From Ectocarpus siliculosus (taxonomy: Eukaryota; Sar; Phaeophyceae; Ectocarpales; Ectocarpaceae), in assembly GCA_000310025.1 (NCBI GenBank), contig FN649737.1, forward strand, positions 632,682 to 696,681: a stretch of DNA of 64,000 nucleotides, in the 5' to 3' direction. The position numbers and the translations under genes were made by a program. The notes under the pieces were generated by a model, which had not been told where the DNA came from, ran no database searches, and saw only the letters and a list, made by a program, of their open reading frames with translations. Below are positions 1 to 13,647 of this stretch, one piece after another (the stretch's first letter is position 1; every line of letters starts with the position of its first letter).

Positions 1-187
1 ACTGCCGCCCTCATCACGTTCGCGCGGGGTTTGGGTAGATTCACTGCATCCCACTCTTACCAGCCGCTCTCTCATTAACCGCTCGCGAGAGCAACTGTCT
101 CCGCACAACCGATTATGCCTCTCTCGACCTGTGTTAACCGGACATGAACCGGCGCTGCTGTCCTTGTTTCATGGATTCATCCTTCAG

Positions 188-3100
188 AGCTTGTTGGGAA
201 CCTACCGTTACGTGCCAGTAGAGGTTTCCGAGGACTATCCCGGAGAAAAACACACCAAGCCTCAAAACGTTAAGGTGAGGATGTCGGGGCTGGGTTTTCA
301 CTCGTGACACCTTATGTCGGAATCTGCAAAAATATCAAGTTTGTAGATGACTACCAACCACCCTCATATATGCGTCCCATTCGTTTCGGTCTTCGTTTTC
401 CCAACTTCGAAGGTTCAGTACTTCTGGGCCAACAACATATTCGATGCGGTTCTTGTGACAACTTGTTGTGATGAGAAATTGTTGAAACGGGAGCCCAGTG
501 AGTCTCCAGTACATGTTGCAGGTTGGCCTGCGGTTGCTGTAGCGCCCACGCCACTCACAGGCGAGACTATTTGGGACTTGTACGTGGCTGGAAACATGGG
601 GCGTTAGTTTGGAAAAAAGAGTTTCGAAAATATTGCGGTCGCCAAGAAGCACATGTGCGGGAAATCCACCGAAAAGTAGGTGGCGCTTGCACGGACCTGT
701 TTCTGATGAACAAACCCATTTCTCGCTCCTCCTCGCGCCGTTACAGTTGACGATCAACTACTTCCAGAGGCAGCGCGGGACGAAGCGGATGGTCGACATG
801 TTTTTCGAGTTCACCGAGCTCTGTACTACCATCCCCCCGCTGGAGTACGGCGGAAACGAAGTTCTCCTCGAAACCTTTGCCGCCAAGGTACCGTGGTAAT
901 AACCGTGAAAACCGACATTGCAATTGATCTTCCAGATTTCGACTGCAGCCACTCAAGACGAGTTTTCCTTCGTCACAACTCCACCTCCTGGTATTTCAAC
1001 CTCTTGTTTCCCCACACCAAACACCGTCGGTGAAACCATTATTTGACTTTGAATGGAATTTGCCTGCTTTGGTGGTTCCAGTCGATCGAGCCTTGCGAGG
1101 TGGACATCAATGGCGATCTGAAGGACTATGGGTACACCCTGGAAGTGCAGTATGTGGCGCTTACATGGATGGATCTGGTCAATTTCTTCGAGTTCGACTG
1201 GATGCTCTACATGGTTCTTTTCATGGCGGTCGGGTGAGTTCCGACGTACGTTCACCTCAAGACTTTCACCCTGACGTTATAGAACGTTCTGACAAGCTTA
1301 TGCATCCGACTTTGACAACGTTGTCGGTCTATTTCGTGAGTCTCTTTCGTACCACGTACACAGGCGCAGTTTTGAGTGTCTCACAGTGAAAATTCGTGCT
1401 AAAACCTTCGGAAATCGTTGGCCCTGATGCTCCTTGTTGACGGTTCTCGTGTTACGACGATCGCAAGCAGCAGAGAGAATAAATTCACATTGGCCGAAGC
1501 ATGGCTTTGAGATTGCAACAATTCATTTCTCACGTGAACCTGTAATCCAGTACTACAGCATGCCTCTACAACATCGCCCCCCCCCCCACCTGCCCCCCTC
1601 CTGCCCCGCCACGCATTTTGTTGCCTGGACGTGTTTCGATCTTAACGTATCAGTATTATTGCGGTTACGGAGGCGATTATCGTGTGGGGTATCAACCGCC
1701 TCCTCACCAAGCTCCGACACCCGCCGAAATTCCACGGATCGGTGTTGTTCCACATCGTGTCGGAGGCACCGACGCAAGGGGTGCTACTAGCTTTCGTCCC
1801 AGCGCTGCTCACCGTAGCGTTCGTATGGTGCTGGTTTGCGGAGAACAGTTTCCTGGCGTCTTCGGACCCTGTGACCACGCCTTCGGCTTTCAACTTCGAA
1901 GGAATAACCGGGTGCGTTGTTCCACACGATATCACCGATCCGGATTCGCTGGGTCGAACTCCAAACAGTAGTTCCGATGGATAACGGCTTGACTTATTTC
2001 AGACAACAACGAAATATCGTCTTCCTTACTCACTGAATCATGGGCAGCATGCGTGTGGTGGCCTAGTCCAAGCAGCGATATGCAACATAACCAAATATCC
2101 CCCGTAAGGGACGAACAGGCGCCATAATTTGGTTGATTGAAGGTACTCTATGTCGCAGTAACTCTACCGTACGCGATGACCACCAAACATTCATACCCCA
2201 TCGTGTTGTTGCGAACTGAATTTTCGAACGACATGCAGGAGCTGGCAAGACAATCTTGCTCTTACGACGGACCGCGTCCTGACCTACCGCACCGGCCGGA
2301 TCGGAGTGTGCCTGATAGCCTCCATGATCTATATTGCTCTCATCTCCGTCGAGCTGTTCGTGCCGGACTGGTCAGAGGAGAACAAGGCGGAGGCCGAAGC
2401 CAACGTGGCCAAGGACATCTACTACAACGACGAAGACGACGTTAGTGTATTTTTGTGATACCCACTTGGTTCCCTTCTCCATGCCCTCATTCGGCGAACC
2501 TACAGAACTAACGTACATTCAGTTCATGTGCTTTTTTTTATTGTCACCGTTCAATATTTGTCACCGCCTAATCTCAGTTTCGAATATTACTAACCTTCGA
2601 TAGGACTGCTATAGCTCCCACAGCCATCTCTGTGCTGGCCCAACGACATACATGTTGTACCGACATGCGTGCCGTCCAAGAGGCGATATCCAAAATTCTG
2701 CTCGATAGCGGCACGACTTTTTTCTGGCACACCGCTAAACACACTCTCTGCCAACGACGGACTTCGATCGAACCGCAGCAGCGTGATAACTACCTCTATC
2801 CCTTCATTCGTCGTTGGTCTCTTCTTACCCCCCTTACAGGATCAACTACCAAAATCTCCGGTCTTCGCGCCTATGCAGTGGAAGCGTGCCCACCTGCTGT
2901 GGGCATCGCTTGTCATGCAGGGTCTCCTGGTGGGCATCTGGGAGTTCTCGTACTCCAACACCTTTGCCACATACGTGTACCAGTTCATCGTGGGTTTCAA
3001 GATCGCTCAGGTTCGTTCACATTTTGCGGAAATTCTCGAGGCGATCCAACATGGTTCAACAGAGAAATCCTGTCAGTTGTTGTAGACTGAACTTTGGTGG

Positions 3101-6100
3101 CGCTCAAGCATGAAGAAACAGCGGAGCGGTGGGGGTGCGATGGACAATCGCCGTGCATGCGCCACGAAGACAGAATGCGTGCGCAATCGAACGGCCTGAC
3201 AAAAAAGGCACATGAACACCTCTTCACATGTTGCCTCAATCGCATGCGTGAGGATGGCTGTTGGCCTGCCCTGATACAAGCCATCACTTCATTTTTCGAT
3301 ACCCTATGATCCCATTCCCGACAGATGTTTATGGACCTCGTGCTTGAGGGTCTCCTGCGGGAGCTTCTCATGGTGGCACCCCTCCTCGTGGTAGTTGGAA
3401 TCACGGAACAACTTGTCACGATGGGTGCCGAAGATTTCAAGGTATGCGATGCTCCACCAAATGCCGTCGCCGGTGAAACACCCCAATGCATGCGAAAACC
3501 AAACGGTAGCGTGCCGATTTAGTTTCGTAGCGGCGTGTTCGTCGTAACACCAGCGAAGAAAGAAATCGTCCTTGATCGAATATTGCCCCACCGTTCGTGC
3601 GCGTTCGCCGGCAGGACTTCGTGGTTTCATTCTTTGTGGAGCTATCGGTGATGATGCTCGAGAGGCTCTACCTCGACCCCGGTACTAAGGAGGTACGTTT
3701 TCGTTGGCCTTGTTGTTGTGGCCACTGAAGTTCTTAGTGGTATTCCTACACTTACTCGATGCTGGTGCGCTTTGACAATATGCTCACTGTTCGGAGTTGG
3801 TCGTTGATACTCGAGGTGCGTTGTTGCCAGCTTCTTTTCTTCGCGAACGTTCCGGAACACTGCTCAACCCCGGTGTATAGTACTTGCAGTTTACAGCTTT
3901 GCGACGATGCACCACAGTCCATTGTCTACAACAGATCCTCAACAAAGGTTATCACACCGCAACCCAAGCGTGAAGCTGCGTTCATGCAATTCCCCCACGC
4001 ACGGAAGCTCTGAAACGTGCAGCAATCAGCATTGTGCACCCTTGTGTGCATTCGCTACGGAAAACGAGTGTACCAGGTAAGAGGTCAGAACGTCGTGGTA
4101 TTGTGAAGAAGCAGCAGTAGCGTGTACCAACCAGCGACGCCGACACAACGACACGTACACCAACAGATGTCAAAGCTGTACCCAAGATGGCGAATGATGT
4201 GGAAGAGGCGCTTCTCCCGCCGTCGGCGAATGACCCGAGAAGATAAGGCAAAAGAGGAGATGGCCTGGCGCAAGATCAATGAGGATATAGAGCTGGAGCG
4301 GGAAGGCGTGGAGCCCCTCTTGGACTCCTATTTCGTGTATTCAACCGAGGTATTTCAAGCTGTCGGATTATGTGGAGTAGGCTTGGAAAGTGTTTGCGCT
4401 CGGTGTAATTGCCCTGTACACGAGCATGGCATGGAATTGTATGTTTGGGAAAAACAAGAGCATCTCAATACAGCTTCCACTGTAAGGTGAGATTATGTGA
4501 TGTCAGCTCTGAGCACGTGTCTGTTACTATATTTAAAAGAGAGAGTCTGCTGCAGTGCAAAAGGACTTCGAAGTATTGTAGATAACGTCGGACCGTTCAA
4601 TCGAGTATTGTTAGGCTCAGATACTTCAATATCAAATCCTGAACCCATGTGCTTTTTAGCAACAGAAGGCAAACAATACACATAAACGCTGTGAGCCATG
4701 ACAATCCCGGCAATAAACAAGGACCAAGAATCCAACGCTCGTGCGTCAGGTCCTGGGCATGTTCATCATGCCTGGCGTGATCTTCTTGATCATGGTCTTC
4801 AGCCAGCAGACCAAGATGGCCGAGCTGTACGGCATCCGCGACAACGAGATGGGCTACTACCTTGCCTTCGCCTTGGTGATCATCCCGTTCTCGCTCATCA
4901 TGGACGTGTTCGTGCTCAACACGCAGGAGGTAGGCTGTGTTAGGTGCTACAATACCTGACTTCTTGTCAACTCGCTCGCGCGCTTATCACTTTTGGAGGG
5001 AACGAGGCGTCTGCTGCATGTCAAAGGCTAACACGAGTTAACTGGGAATTGCCCATCTCAAGGCCCTTCGTTCTATCGGAAGGATGGGTTCGACGTTGTG
5101 GTTGCTGGTCCACCGATTTTCCAGCTCCTCTCATGCAATCGTGCTTTGCTTTTATTGGGTGCTGCTGAATCTGACATATTCATGTCCGTTTCTTTTTCCC
5201 TGGTGCTGTGCAGCTTGTACACGGGTGGCGAGTGTACGACTACATCGCGTACCAGAAGTACCGCTTCAGCGTTCGGCAACACCGCTGGATGATGCGAAAC
5301 GAAACCCTCGACGAGTCCATCGCGGAACCCATGCAGACCCTGGACTTGCTGTGCTTCAGCTCGCAGGCACGGAAATAACGCCATCCATATTTCTGGGCTC
5401 GCCTCACTCCGCTCTAACATGTGTTGCGGAAGAGGCCCCATGTGCACATGGGTTCGACCGAAGTACCGTTCGTGGCGGTTCCACGGGACGCACACAAGTT
5501 GATATTCAAGTATGATATATTCTTTCCGCCACCACCGACCATTCTTTTGGCAAGGAATTTTACTATATTCAGGCTTGTCCCGGTAAATGTGCCATGGTTT
5601 TGAATTCCCCTGCACAATCAACGATCAAGAACCAACCCTTTCTACACCCCGGCCCCACCCTACGCTCGTCCATGTTGATTACAGTTCTATTTCATCAACG
5701 CGCTGTTCGCCGTGGGGATGGTACTGGGGCTAATGGGGCTCACGATATTCTTGCGTTGGGAGTACAGCCTCTTCGGCGACCCTGTCGGGCCACTCATCTT
5801 CGCCGTTATGTTCCTGTTCGGAGACCTCGTGCAGCAGCTGCTCCGGCGGTTAGCAAATATCAAGGTTGGGTCCAAAGAGAAAAGGGCATTGTGTGCATGT
5901 GGTCACCGCAACGGTCGCATATAAGGTAGACTAGTCACGATAGGAGATTATATTTTTTTTCTCGGCCTGCCTTTTCTTCAGAGCCCTTCGAAAATCACCG
6001 CGTTCTCCTGTTGATGTTCTCAAAGGTGAAAAGGATGGGATGGAGAGGCCTGTGGATGACGAAAAACATCGAGGGCACCGTTGATGACGACATTGCGGCG

Positions 6101-9100
6101 AAACTCGCCATCGGAGAGGGTCGACAGGTGCGCCCCCATTTCGAGAGGATGTTCCGCTACCAACAGTGCACCGTTCTTACTTGCCATGGTAGCTACCTAA
6201 TACCACATACCGCTGGACCAATTTCAATCATTCCTTCAAAGTGTGAGATGGCCAGCATGTTCTGTTCTTCTATTATCGAACATCCCGAACCCTGCCTCTG
6301 CGTTCGTGTGGGTCGCACCTCGTGTGATCAATCAATCGAGTTTAGGCTAACCTGGAGCAGGAGCGGCTCGAGTTGCAGGCCCTCAACAGCGAGCGTTTCC
6401 GGCATCGCTTCCTCGAGCGAAACCGGCCGTGGATCTTGCAGCACCTGACAGATCTACTCACGCCAAGGACACTACAGAACACAGGGCCAGACGGGTAGGT
6501 GAAGTAGCTTGAGACGTGTTTGGGCTGTCGTTGTTCCGGCGTCGTTTATGTTCGGCAGTCAGCGTTCGAGCTGGTTCGTTCGTGGCAAGCTGGTGACAAC
6601 AAGTACCACAGGTCTTCTTGGTGAGGCAGTTGACAGGGCATAATTTCGTCCGTTCATGTTGTGACTTACTCATCGTCGATCGCTTGGGATGAAAACCAGG
6701 AGACCAGCTGTGGAGTACGTCCGTGATGTCTATGCAGAGCTGATGGGTATGGGGGAGGGGGTGCGGAGACCAGGAGACCGGAGCGACATTTCTTCTGACG
6801 AAGAGGACGAAATGGAGGTACGGCGGCACTCACTCCCACAACAAAAAGTTGCTCGAATCCCCGGTCATTTTCTCGAATCTGTTATCTTCCTTCCAAGAGA
6901 TATCTTGCAGTTGGACTCATCGGCAGGACGGCCTATTGAAGTAGAGGGGTTTGGTCACACTCCCAATCTTTGCTACGCACCAACACGAACTCAACCGAAA
7001 TGTTCCGCAGGAACAACGCCGCAACTGGCCTCGAACACCACTCGTCGGAGCCTCCTTGGCGATCGCTCGGTTGTGGCTTTCCAAGGCTAGGAAGCGCCGG
7101 TCGTTCTGGAAGTTCGTTGCCGGCATCGTGCAAAACAACCAGGTAAGAGAGACGTAGGATGACCTCATAGGGCAAGACCGAACGTAATATCGCTGGATTT
7201 TCCGGTGTGTTTCTGTGGTGAGAGTTGTCATGTGCGCTGTGATGGGTTTGGAAGTACTTCGATGGCATCGAGGACCCAAATCAAGCCTTTCGTGACTGCT
7301 TTAGACTTGTTTCCGACACCAGCAACGACCAGGACCGCAGTTAAGAGGTCAAATGTTTCGCGCGAGGTGTTTGCACGTACGGTAACAGCAGCACTATCAG
7401 CGACAACGTCGATGCACCATGACAACAAGGAAAATATCGACAACAACACTGGAACATGGTCCACCATCGTTTATCTCTTTTTCTGCAACTGAACGAACTC
7501 CCCCAGGCGGAACACTGTGCAATTTGCGAATGCGCGGCGGGACAGCAGGGCCGAACCCTCGCAGTGTCCTTAGCTCTGGAGGGCAAGGCCGACGCATACG
7601 CGATCGACCGCCTCATCGCAGGTTTCGAGGTAACAAAATTGGGTACCTGGTCGTTGTCGGATTGAGCGTAAGCGAGTAGGCTTTTCGTTTGAGAATACGC
7701 GGGTGACGAGACAATTGTCGTATCAGTATGGACGGCCATCACCTTCGCCATCTCCTATCATATGTGTCTGTGAGACTCCAATTGCCTTCCCGTCTTCGTC
7801 GCACGTTGTCGCGGGTCAACATCGACAATACTCCTGATTACATTGGTTGGATGATAAGGTCGCAGTCATTCTTTAGTGTGAGGAAAGCGGCCGTTCACAT
7901 CTGTTTCCCACGGCTTGTGCACTACTCCTGACTGTTCGGGATCACCGAGCATTCCATTCACGGCTTCTCTCTTGCCCTCTGCTTTGCGCTTGCCATGTTT
8001 TCATAGGAGCTGTACGGCGTGGACGAAATGGATGCTAACCTGTGGAAGGCATACTTCCGCGCCAATGCCGAGTACATCACGAGGTAAGCGGGATACCGAT
8101 GCCGTGCCTCCCCTTCAAGACTCCATCTTGGAAGTCTCAAGTTGAAGCTCACCATAACTTTTAACCGCGACTACGGGGAGGCACGCCACCTAACTGGTGA
8201 CGTTACCGAAAGGCGATATATAGGTAGACTTGTCAGTCGCTACCGCGGCACAGCTTCAGCCGCACTCGTGATGGAGTCACGCTCGGCTGAGTACTGGTTC
8301 TAGCAACTGTCTTTACTTGGCCCACCTCTCAACTGGGCCAATCGAAGTCAATTGTCGAGGTGTACGATGCACACTTCGGGAATGTGGTATAACATCGTGT
8401 CTTCCATTGTTCCGGAATGAGTGAAAATACGTTTGTTGCATTGCTTGGGCAGAGCAACTACAAAATTTTGTAGATCGAGCCAACGATAAACGATGCTTGT
8501 AACCTGAATAAACGTTTCCCAGAATCCATCATCACTTGTTTTCCGCAAGCCTGCCACGGGATCAGAACTTGAGGGACGGTAGACTTGTGAAACATCACGA
8601 CGTACCACTTCGAATCTCTTACCTTAACGATGTCTCTCCGTTCTCGTAGATTTCTCTTGACATGATTTAATTATCCTGCATTGGGACAACAATGATGGAC
8701 CGTAGGTGCTCCAAGTGCACGGACCGATTGGAGCAGGAGCGCCTTAAGCGGTTGGCCAGAGCACCGGGAGCAGACCGGGCCACGCGAATGGACGATATTT
8801 CCTCAGACGAAGACGATGTGGGTGCTGGAAACCAAGGATATACAACATTATGAACAGCCCCGCATGGATTCTTTCGCAGCGACTAGTAACCTCCCATTGA
8901 GTGTGCGGTTTGGTCGCGCTGCGCGTGACACGAAGCTTCCAACTGGTCAGGCATGACATTGAACCTTTTCCTCCCTGAGTTGTGCTTGTCGCCTTCCCCC
9001 GCCCCACCAAGGGTACACCCACGCAGCAAATAGTAGTTGTGTGAAGCGCGAGGCCAAAAGTGGCCAGCGTGGTACTGCACGTCGTGTCTACCCTCAAACA

Positions 9101-12100
9101 ATATTTTGAACTAACATGAGAATGGTCGCCAATTTCCACCCTTCTCCTTCTTTTAAACGCCTAACGACTGTGATTGATAGGACGAGGCGGTATTTGATGC
9201 CGTAGTCGTGACAAGAACTAGCCCCGAGGGCAGAATGATGTCGAAGTGGCTCAATGCGGCACGCACGAAGCTGGGCGGCGTGCACCTGTTCCCGAAGCCT
9301 GAAGCTAAGGCGCAAATGGAGAGGTGACGCGTTTGATCAAACGAGTGGTTCATTATTTTTGTTACTGTAGCGGATATACTGTAGTACTAGAAATATCGCT
9401 GTGGTTTCTTCGCGCAACGTGAGAGCTGGCAAGGCCAAGCATTTAGGTATCTTTGTGGGGAGTTTTCCAACATGCTTCGGACTGTACAATAGTGTAGTGG
9501 CAGAGTGGGGGAGCGCTGACCTCATCAGGTCAACACAAGTCCCTCTTGATGCATGCTTGATGGTTACATTTATTTTCAGGTAAGGCTTATAGCGCAGCAT
9601 CTGAGATGGACGGGTAGGGGTGCTCCTTGTTGTACATGTAATATTAGCGTCGCAACAGAGAGATGGGTGTACATCACCTGTAGGCGTTGTTCACTCGATG
9701 TTTGCTGTCCGAGATCAACCCTTGTTTCAAGGAGTCGGGAGCAGAGGTCATAAGAACCGTTGCGGTGGATTTACACTCACAAGTGCGTATTTCGTCCTCT
9801 CTGTTCTCGTATGACAGATACGTTGAGCGCATGCGAAAGCGAAAGCTGCAAGGCGGCAAGCAGGACATCGCAGGTACGAAAGAGGAAGACCCGCGTACCA
9901 AGGACTGGATAGTCGAACTCAACGCGGCTTCCAGGGCGCTGGCTGTCCGATGGCTGCGAGCGGCTCGAGAAGGATTGGACGGTAAGTGCCCTTGGTACTG
10001 TATGTATTCAAACTCAGTTAGCATTATGTTGGCCCTTCGCTCCCGTTCACGAACTTGGTACACTCTGATTCTATCCGCAAAGGGTGCACAGTTCAAGAGG
10101 GCACGGACGGCGTGCTCCTGTGCAACAATTGAATGTCGTAGCTCCCTGACTTCAACCATCGTCTATTGTTGTAAGAACTGACAACTGGAGTCTCCTTCTC
10201 CTTCGGTGCATACCTTCGCTCATCAGAACAATTCTTCGCACAATCAAGCACGTTTTCCTCGTACCGTCGTCGCCGTGTTCGCGGTGGTCTCGGCCTACAA
10301 AATTTGTCACTCTCAGGTAAATTCCGTGCCCGAGGAGAGAAGCTACGTGAAGACGTGCACTCGACGGCCGCCTTGATGCCGCCAGAGGACGATTGGTTCT
10401 TCGGAGCAGAGCTACGGCTGGAGGGACAGGTCCGAGGACAACGGCGTGTTCTTCATTTGGAGACCGATGCGAGATGTTCCTAGTCACCTGTGGCATATTC
10501 GCCGTCACACGCGAGCCGAAACACGACAGGGGCAAATATTTCTTGGACTCCTTGAGGAGCGACGCATGCATGCTATGTAGCTGTCAAACCCGAACAGCGC
10601 ATGCCTGTCCTCTCGGTTCAGATCGAAAATCACACGTTGCCCCTAAAGGTCCAGGCGAAACCCGGCCCAATGACTGACCGTCGCAAGTAGGATCATTTCA
10701 ATCCTGTAAATCGAAGGTGACGCCGGGGGAATACACCGACTTGACGACCTCCGTGTATTTTGGCAGGCGCTGATGGACGTAGGTCAGTCGATCGAGGACG
10801 ACCGGAGGGCCCTGGAGGCGGAAGGGGCGGTTAAGATCCGCAAGATAGAGGTGGACTTCGAGCACTTCGAGGTGAGCGGGGGGCTGTTCATTGGACGCCA
10901 TTCGTTGGCTAGCAACACCGTCCAGTGTAGTTCGCGTCTTTGACAGGTTGTAGGCTAGTGATGAAGATAACATGTGAAAGAGTACATCCGAGGGACACGG
11001 ATCACGAACGGCATGCAGGATTGAGGAGGGACCATAGGGTGTCTCCTTGTCGACCATAACGATGTGCCTCCACAACCCTAATGAGCAATCGTGGCGTATG
11101 GAAATATTTCTAGAAAACGACTCGGGCCGATATGGAAAAAGATCGCAAGGCTTTCGAGCACAAGATCAACGTGGAGTCGGACGCAGTCAACACCGAAGTG
11201 GAGCTGAGGACTCGGGAGCTTCTCCGACTTCGGGACGTGAAGCAGCAAGAGCAAGACGTTGTGGAGACGAGGTATTCACTGCTCTCCTTCGTATAGCGTT
11301 GAATCTTGAACAGATGCTAAGCATGTTTCGAGTGAAACAGGCCAGATGCGAAAAACTTGGAATGGTGTTTAAAACGACTGAGCTCGTGGATGTAATGCGC
11401 TTTCTCTCGAAGGTTGTAGAACGTAGTTGAGCCTATTCCTCCGCGGGGAATCGAAAGGTACCCACACGGGAATCAACGGCTGGTAAGGTGTTTGCCCTCT
11501 CGATCGTTTTAGTCTGCATCCAAGAAATGTCACGTCACTGTACGTTCCATATACGTTTTCGTCTATTTCCCAGGCTGAAAGAGGACGAAGGAGGAGTACC
11601 CTCGGCCGTCGCGGAGGCTCACCGCAAACAGCTAGAAGACATGGACGACGTCGTGCGCAAGGAACAACAGGTACTGTAGTGTGTATGTAGGCCACTTCCC
11701 GATTTTGGCCTTTGACAAGCTGCATGCTCCACGCTCAAGTAGGTGCAGGAAGTTGTAAAGTAGGCATCGCGAATCATTTTGAGGCTAAGACCGTGCGGTA
11801 TCGCCTGATTGTCACGTTCAATCACTGGATTACCGTGCTACCAGTATTGCCCAAAACACGGAACAGTACCAGATGACATGAGCGGCAGAGGAGGTCAGAG
11901 ATCGCTGAACGATTTGTTGTGCTCAAAACCTTGAAACTTCTTTCTCGCTTTGCACGGCTTCCGAAGTGGACTATCGACGTCACAATCGCCCCGACAGGCA
12001 CCATCCCCAAACCACCATATGCGGTTTTGTCCACGTGAAAGTGGCTCACCGAGAGGTTTGACGGAACTCCTGTACGTTTCCTGATTTATAGGCACGAGAG

Positions 12101-12558
12101 AAGAAGTGGTCCGAAGAGGAGGCCGGTATGCGGTCCCAGTTCGAGCAACGAGAGGCCCTCACAGAGCAGACCGTGGTCGACCGCAAGGTGCTTGCTAGCA
12201 ACAATATCATCCGCATCAACAAGGAGACCAGGCAGAAGATCAAAGGGACCGAGACCGAGTGGCAGGGCCGAGCCTCCAAGTGGTTAGCCACCGCAAGGAG
12301 AAAGGTGGGTGAAACAACCACAACTTGGAGCTGATTTCTACTTCTGGCGGCAGCAACCTCGACACCGTCTTGGGTGGTTGCTTAGGGGGGAAACCGAGAG
12401 ACCGAGGAAAAATAACTCCCCACAGAACGGTACCAGGAAGAAAACACTCATCGTTAACCGTGGACCGCCTCCCGCAACTCGCACATTTGAACCTGAAGGT
12501 GGAATTGAAGCAGACAGAGGATGCGGAGGACGCCGAACGCGCGAAGCGCAGGCGGTGA
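188..12558 (+). CDS. Large multi-pass membrane protein with charged coiled-coil tail, 5' partial
   Basis: Family not recognised. Exons that keep one frame through consistent phases: 188-274, 747-887, 1082-1233, 1654-1911, 2239-2440, 2840-3010, 3325-3441, 3615-3692, 4167-4349, 4750-4929, 5214-5366, 5685-5864, 6026-6127, 6361-6494, 6700-6817, 7011-7142, 7507-7629, 8007-8083, 8706-8817, 9181-9323, 9818-9981, 10317-10429, 10767-10871, 11114-11271, 11574-11670, 12092-12304 and a last exon from 12499 or 12514. About 1,250 residues are visible; the first exon begins at an acceptor, so the true start lies before the window. About ten hydrophobic segments lie in exons 1082-5864 (for example GVLLAFVPALLTVAFVW and FINALFAVGMVLGLMGL). 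The tail has the motif FLERNRPWILQHL, acidic SSDEEDE stretches, two CxxC pairs (CAIC at 7507, CSKC at 8706), four WLxxAR motifs and a coiled-coil, Lys/Glu-rich end. A membrane-anchored scaffold or channel-like role is inference only. Confidence 0.8.
5367..5684 (+). other. GC-AG intron in the membrane-protein gene
   Basis: The exon ending LCFSSQ is followed by GCACGG, and the next exon (FYFINALF) begins in phase 0 after TTACAG. No GT donor nearby keeps the frame, and reading on meets a stop at once. A GC donor is the simplest explanation. Three more GC-AG introns occur in this window (44052, 44492, 57168). Confidence 0.65.
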
Positions 12559-13647
12559 CCACGCGGAGATTTCAAGACATGATGCCGCCGACTTGTGTGT
12601 GCGTTGGTTGTGGAACCACCTTGTGTCGTAGTTAAACCTCGTGGTGAACGGTTGGAGGGGGAAGCTGGCAGAACGAAGCGCAGGCTTTACAGCCGATCGT
12701 CATCTTCTATATGCCAACCGCTGGTGGGCATCTTCTTAGCTTAGGAGCTTGTGTGAGAGTTGTGCTACTTGTCCAGTAGAAGTACGATGACCTACATGTT
12801 TGCTTGTAATTGTTCGGGGGGGGTGTTTTGAAGTGCCAATAGACGAGAATAATGGAATTGTCTGCCGTGGGCAGCAGTTTTTGTGAAAGAGATGTGGGGG
12901 TTTTTCCTGGAACACGAAGGCGTAGGTGCACCTTACCCAAGAAATTACGATAAGAGATTGTTTCCGTGAAGAACGGGTATTTGTTGTTTGGCGAGGATTC
13001 TTTGGCCAACTGACAAATTATGTGAAACTGTACGTCGATACTGGCGGATCCAATCCCGAGAGGAGGCGAGACATGTCATTCAACTCATGGTAATGTGGAA
13101 CGATAGTCTCCACTTTCCACCCGCTCGTATGCCTCGGTTGTGGTGCCATATGCACTCTCATTTTTATCATCGATCTAAATATTGCTTTACCATATCTCAG
13201 CAAACCTTGAAGCGTTTTGAGCCATGATTGCTGGGCGGTATCGTTTCCGGGTCAAGGTGGCCGAACCGCAATGCCCTTGGCGTCCACTGCACAACCTAAC
13301 ACACGCCATTGTTACAAAATGTACTCTTCTGCCACACAACACGCACAAAACAGAGTGTGAAAACCACTGATGAAAGCACCTGCGCCAAGGCATACGGACT
13401 ACTATCCACAACGCCTTCGAGACTATATACAATAAAATAGGGTGCTACTGTAAGTAGGAGGATACCCATCAACTTCGTCGCCCACAGCGGTGAAGGCGCC
13501 ACACCGTCCATATAGCACAACCCAACACCGATGGCAAACCGTACACATCGCCCAGTTCGATTTTCTACTCAATTCTTGGAAACGCACGTGTGCGAACTTT
13601 TGACGGAAATCCATCCAACCGTACACCATTGCTTGTTGTTGCTTGCC
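12559..13647. other. Intergenic gap between two convergent genes
   Basis: Holds the 3' flanks of the membrane-protein gene (+) and the polymerase gene (-). No exon with a clean frame and splice sites was seen, and no repeat or RNA gene was recognised. Confidence 0.5.

Noticed and set aside
335-757. Open frames on both strands in the first intron of the membrane-protein gene
   Set aside because: None joins the flanking phase-0 exons and none resembles a protein domain.
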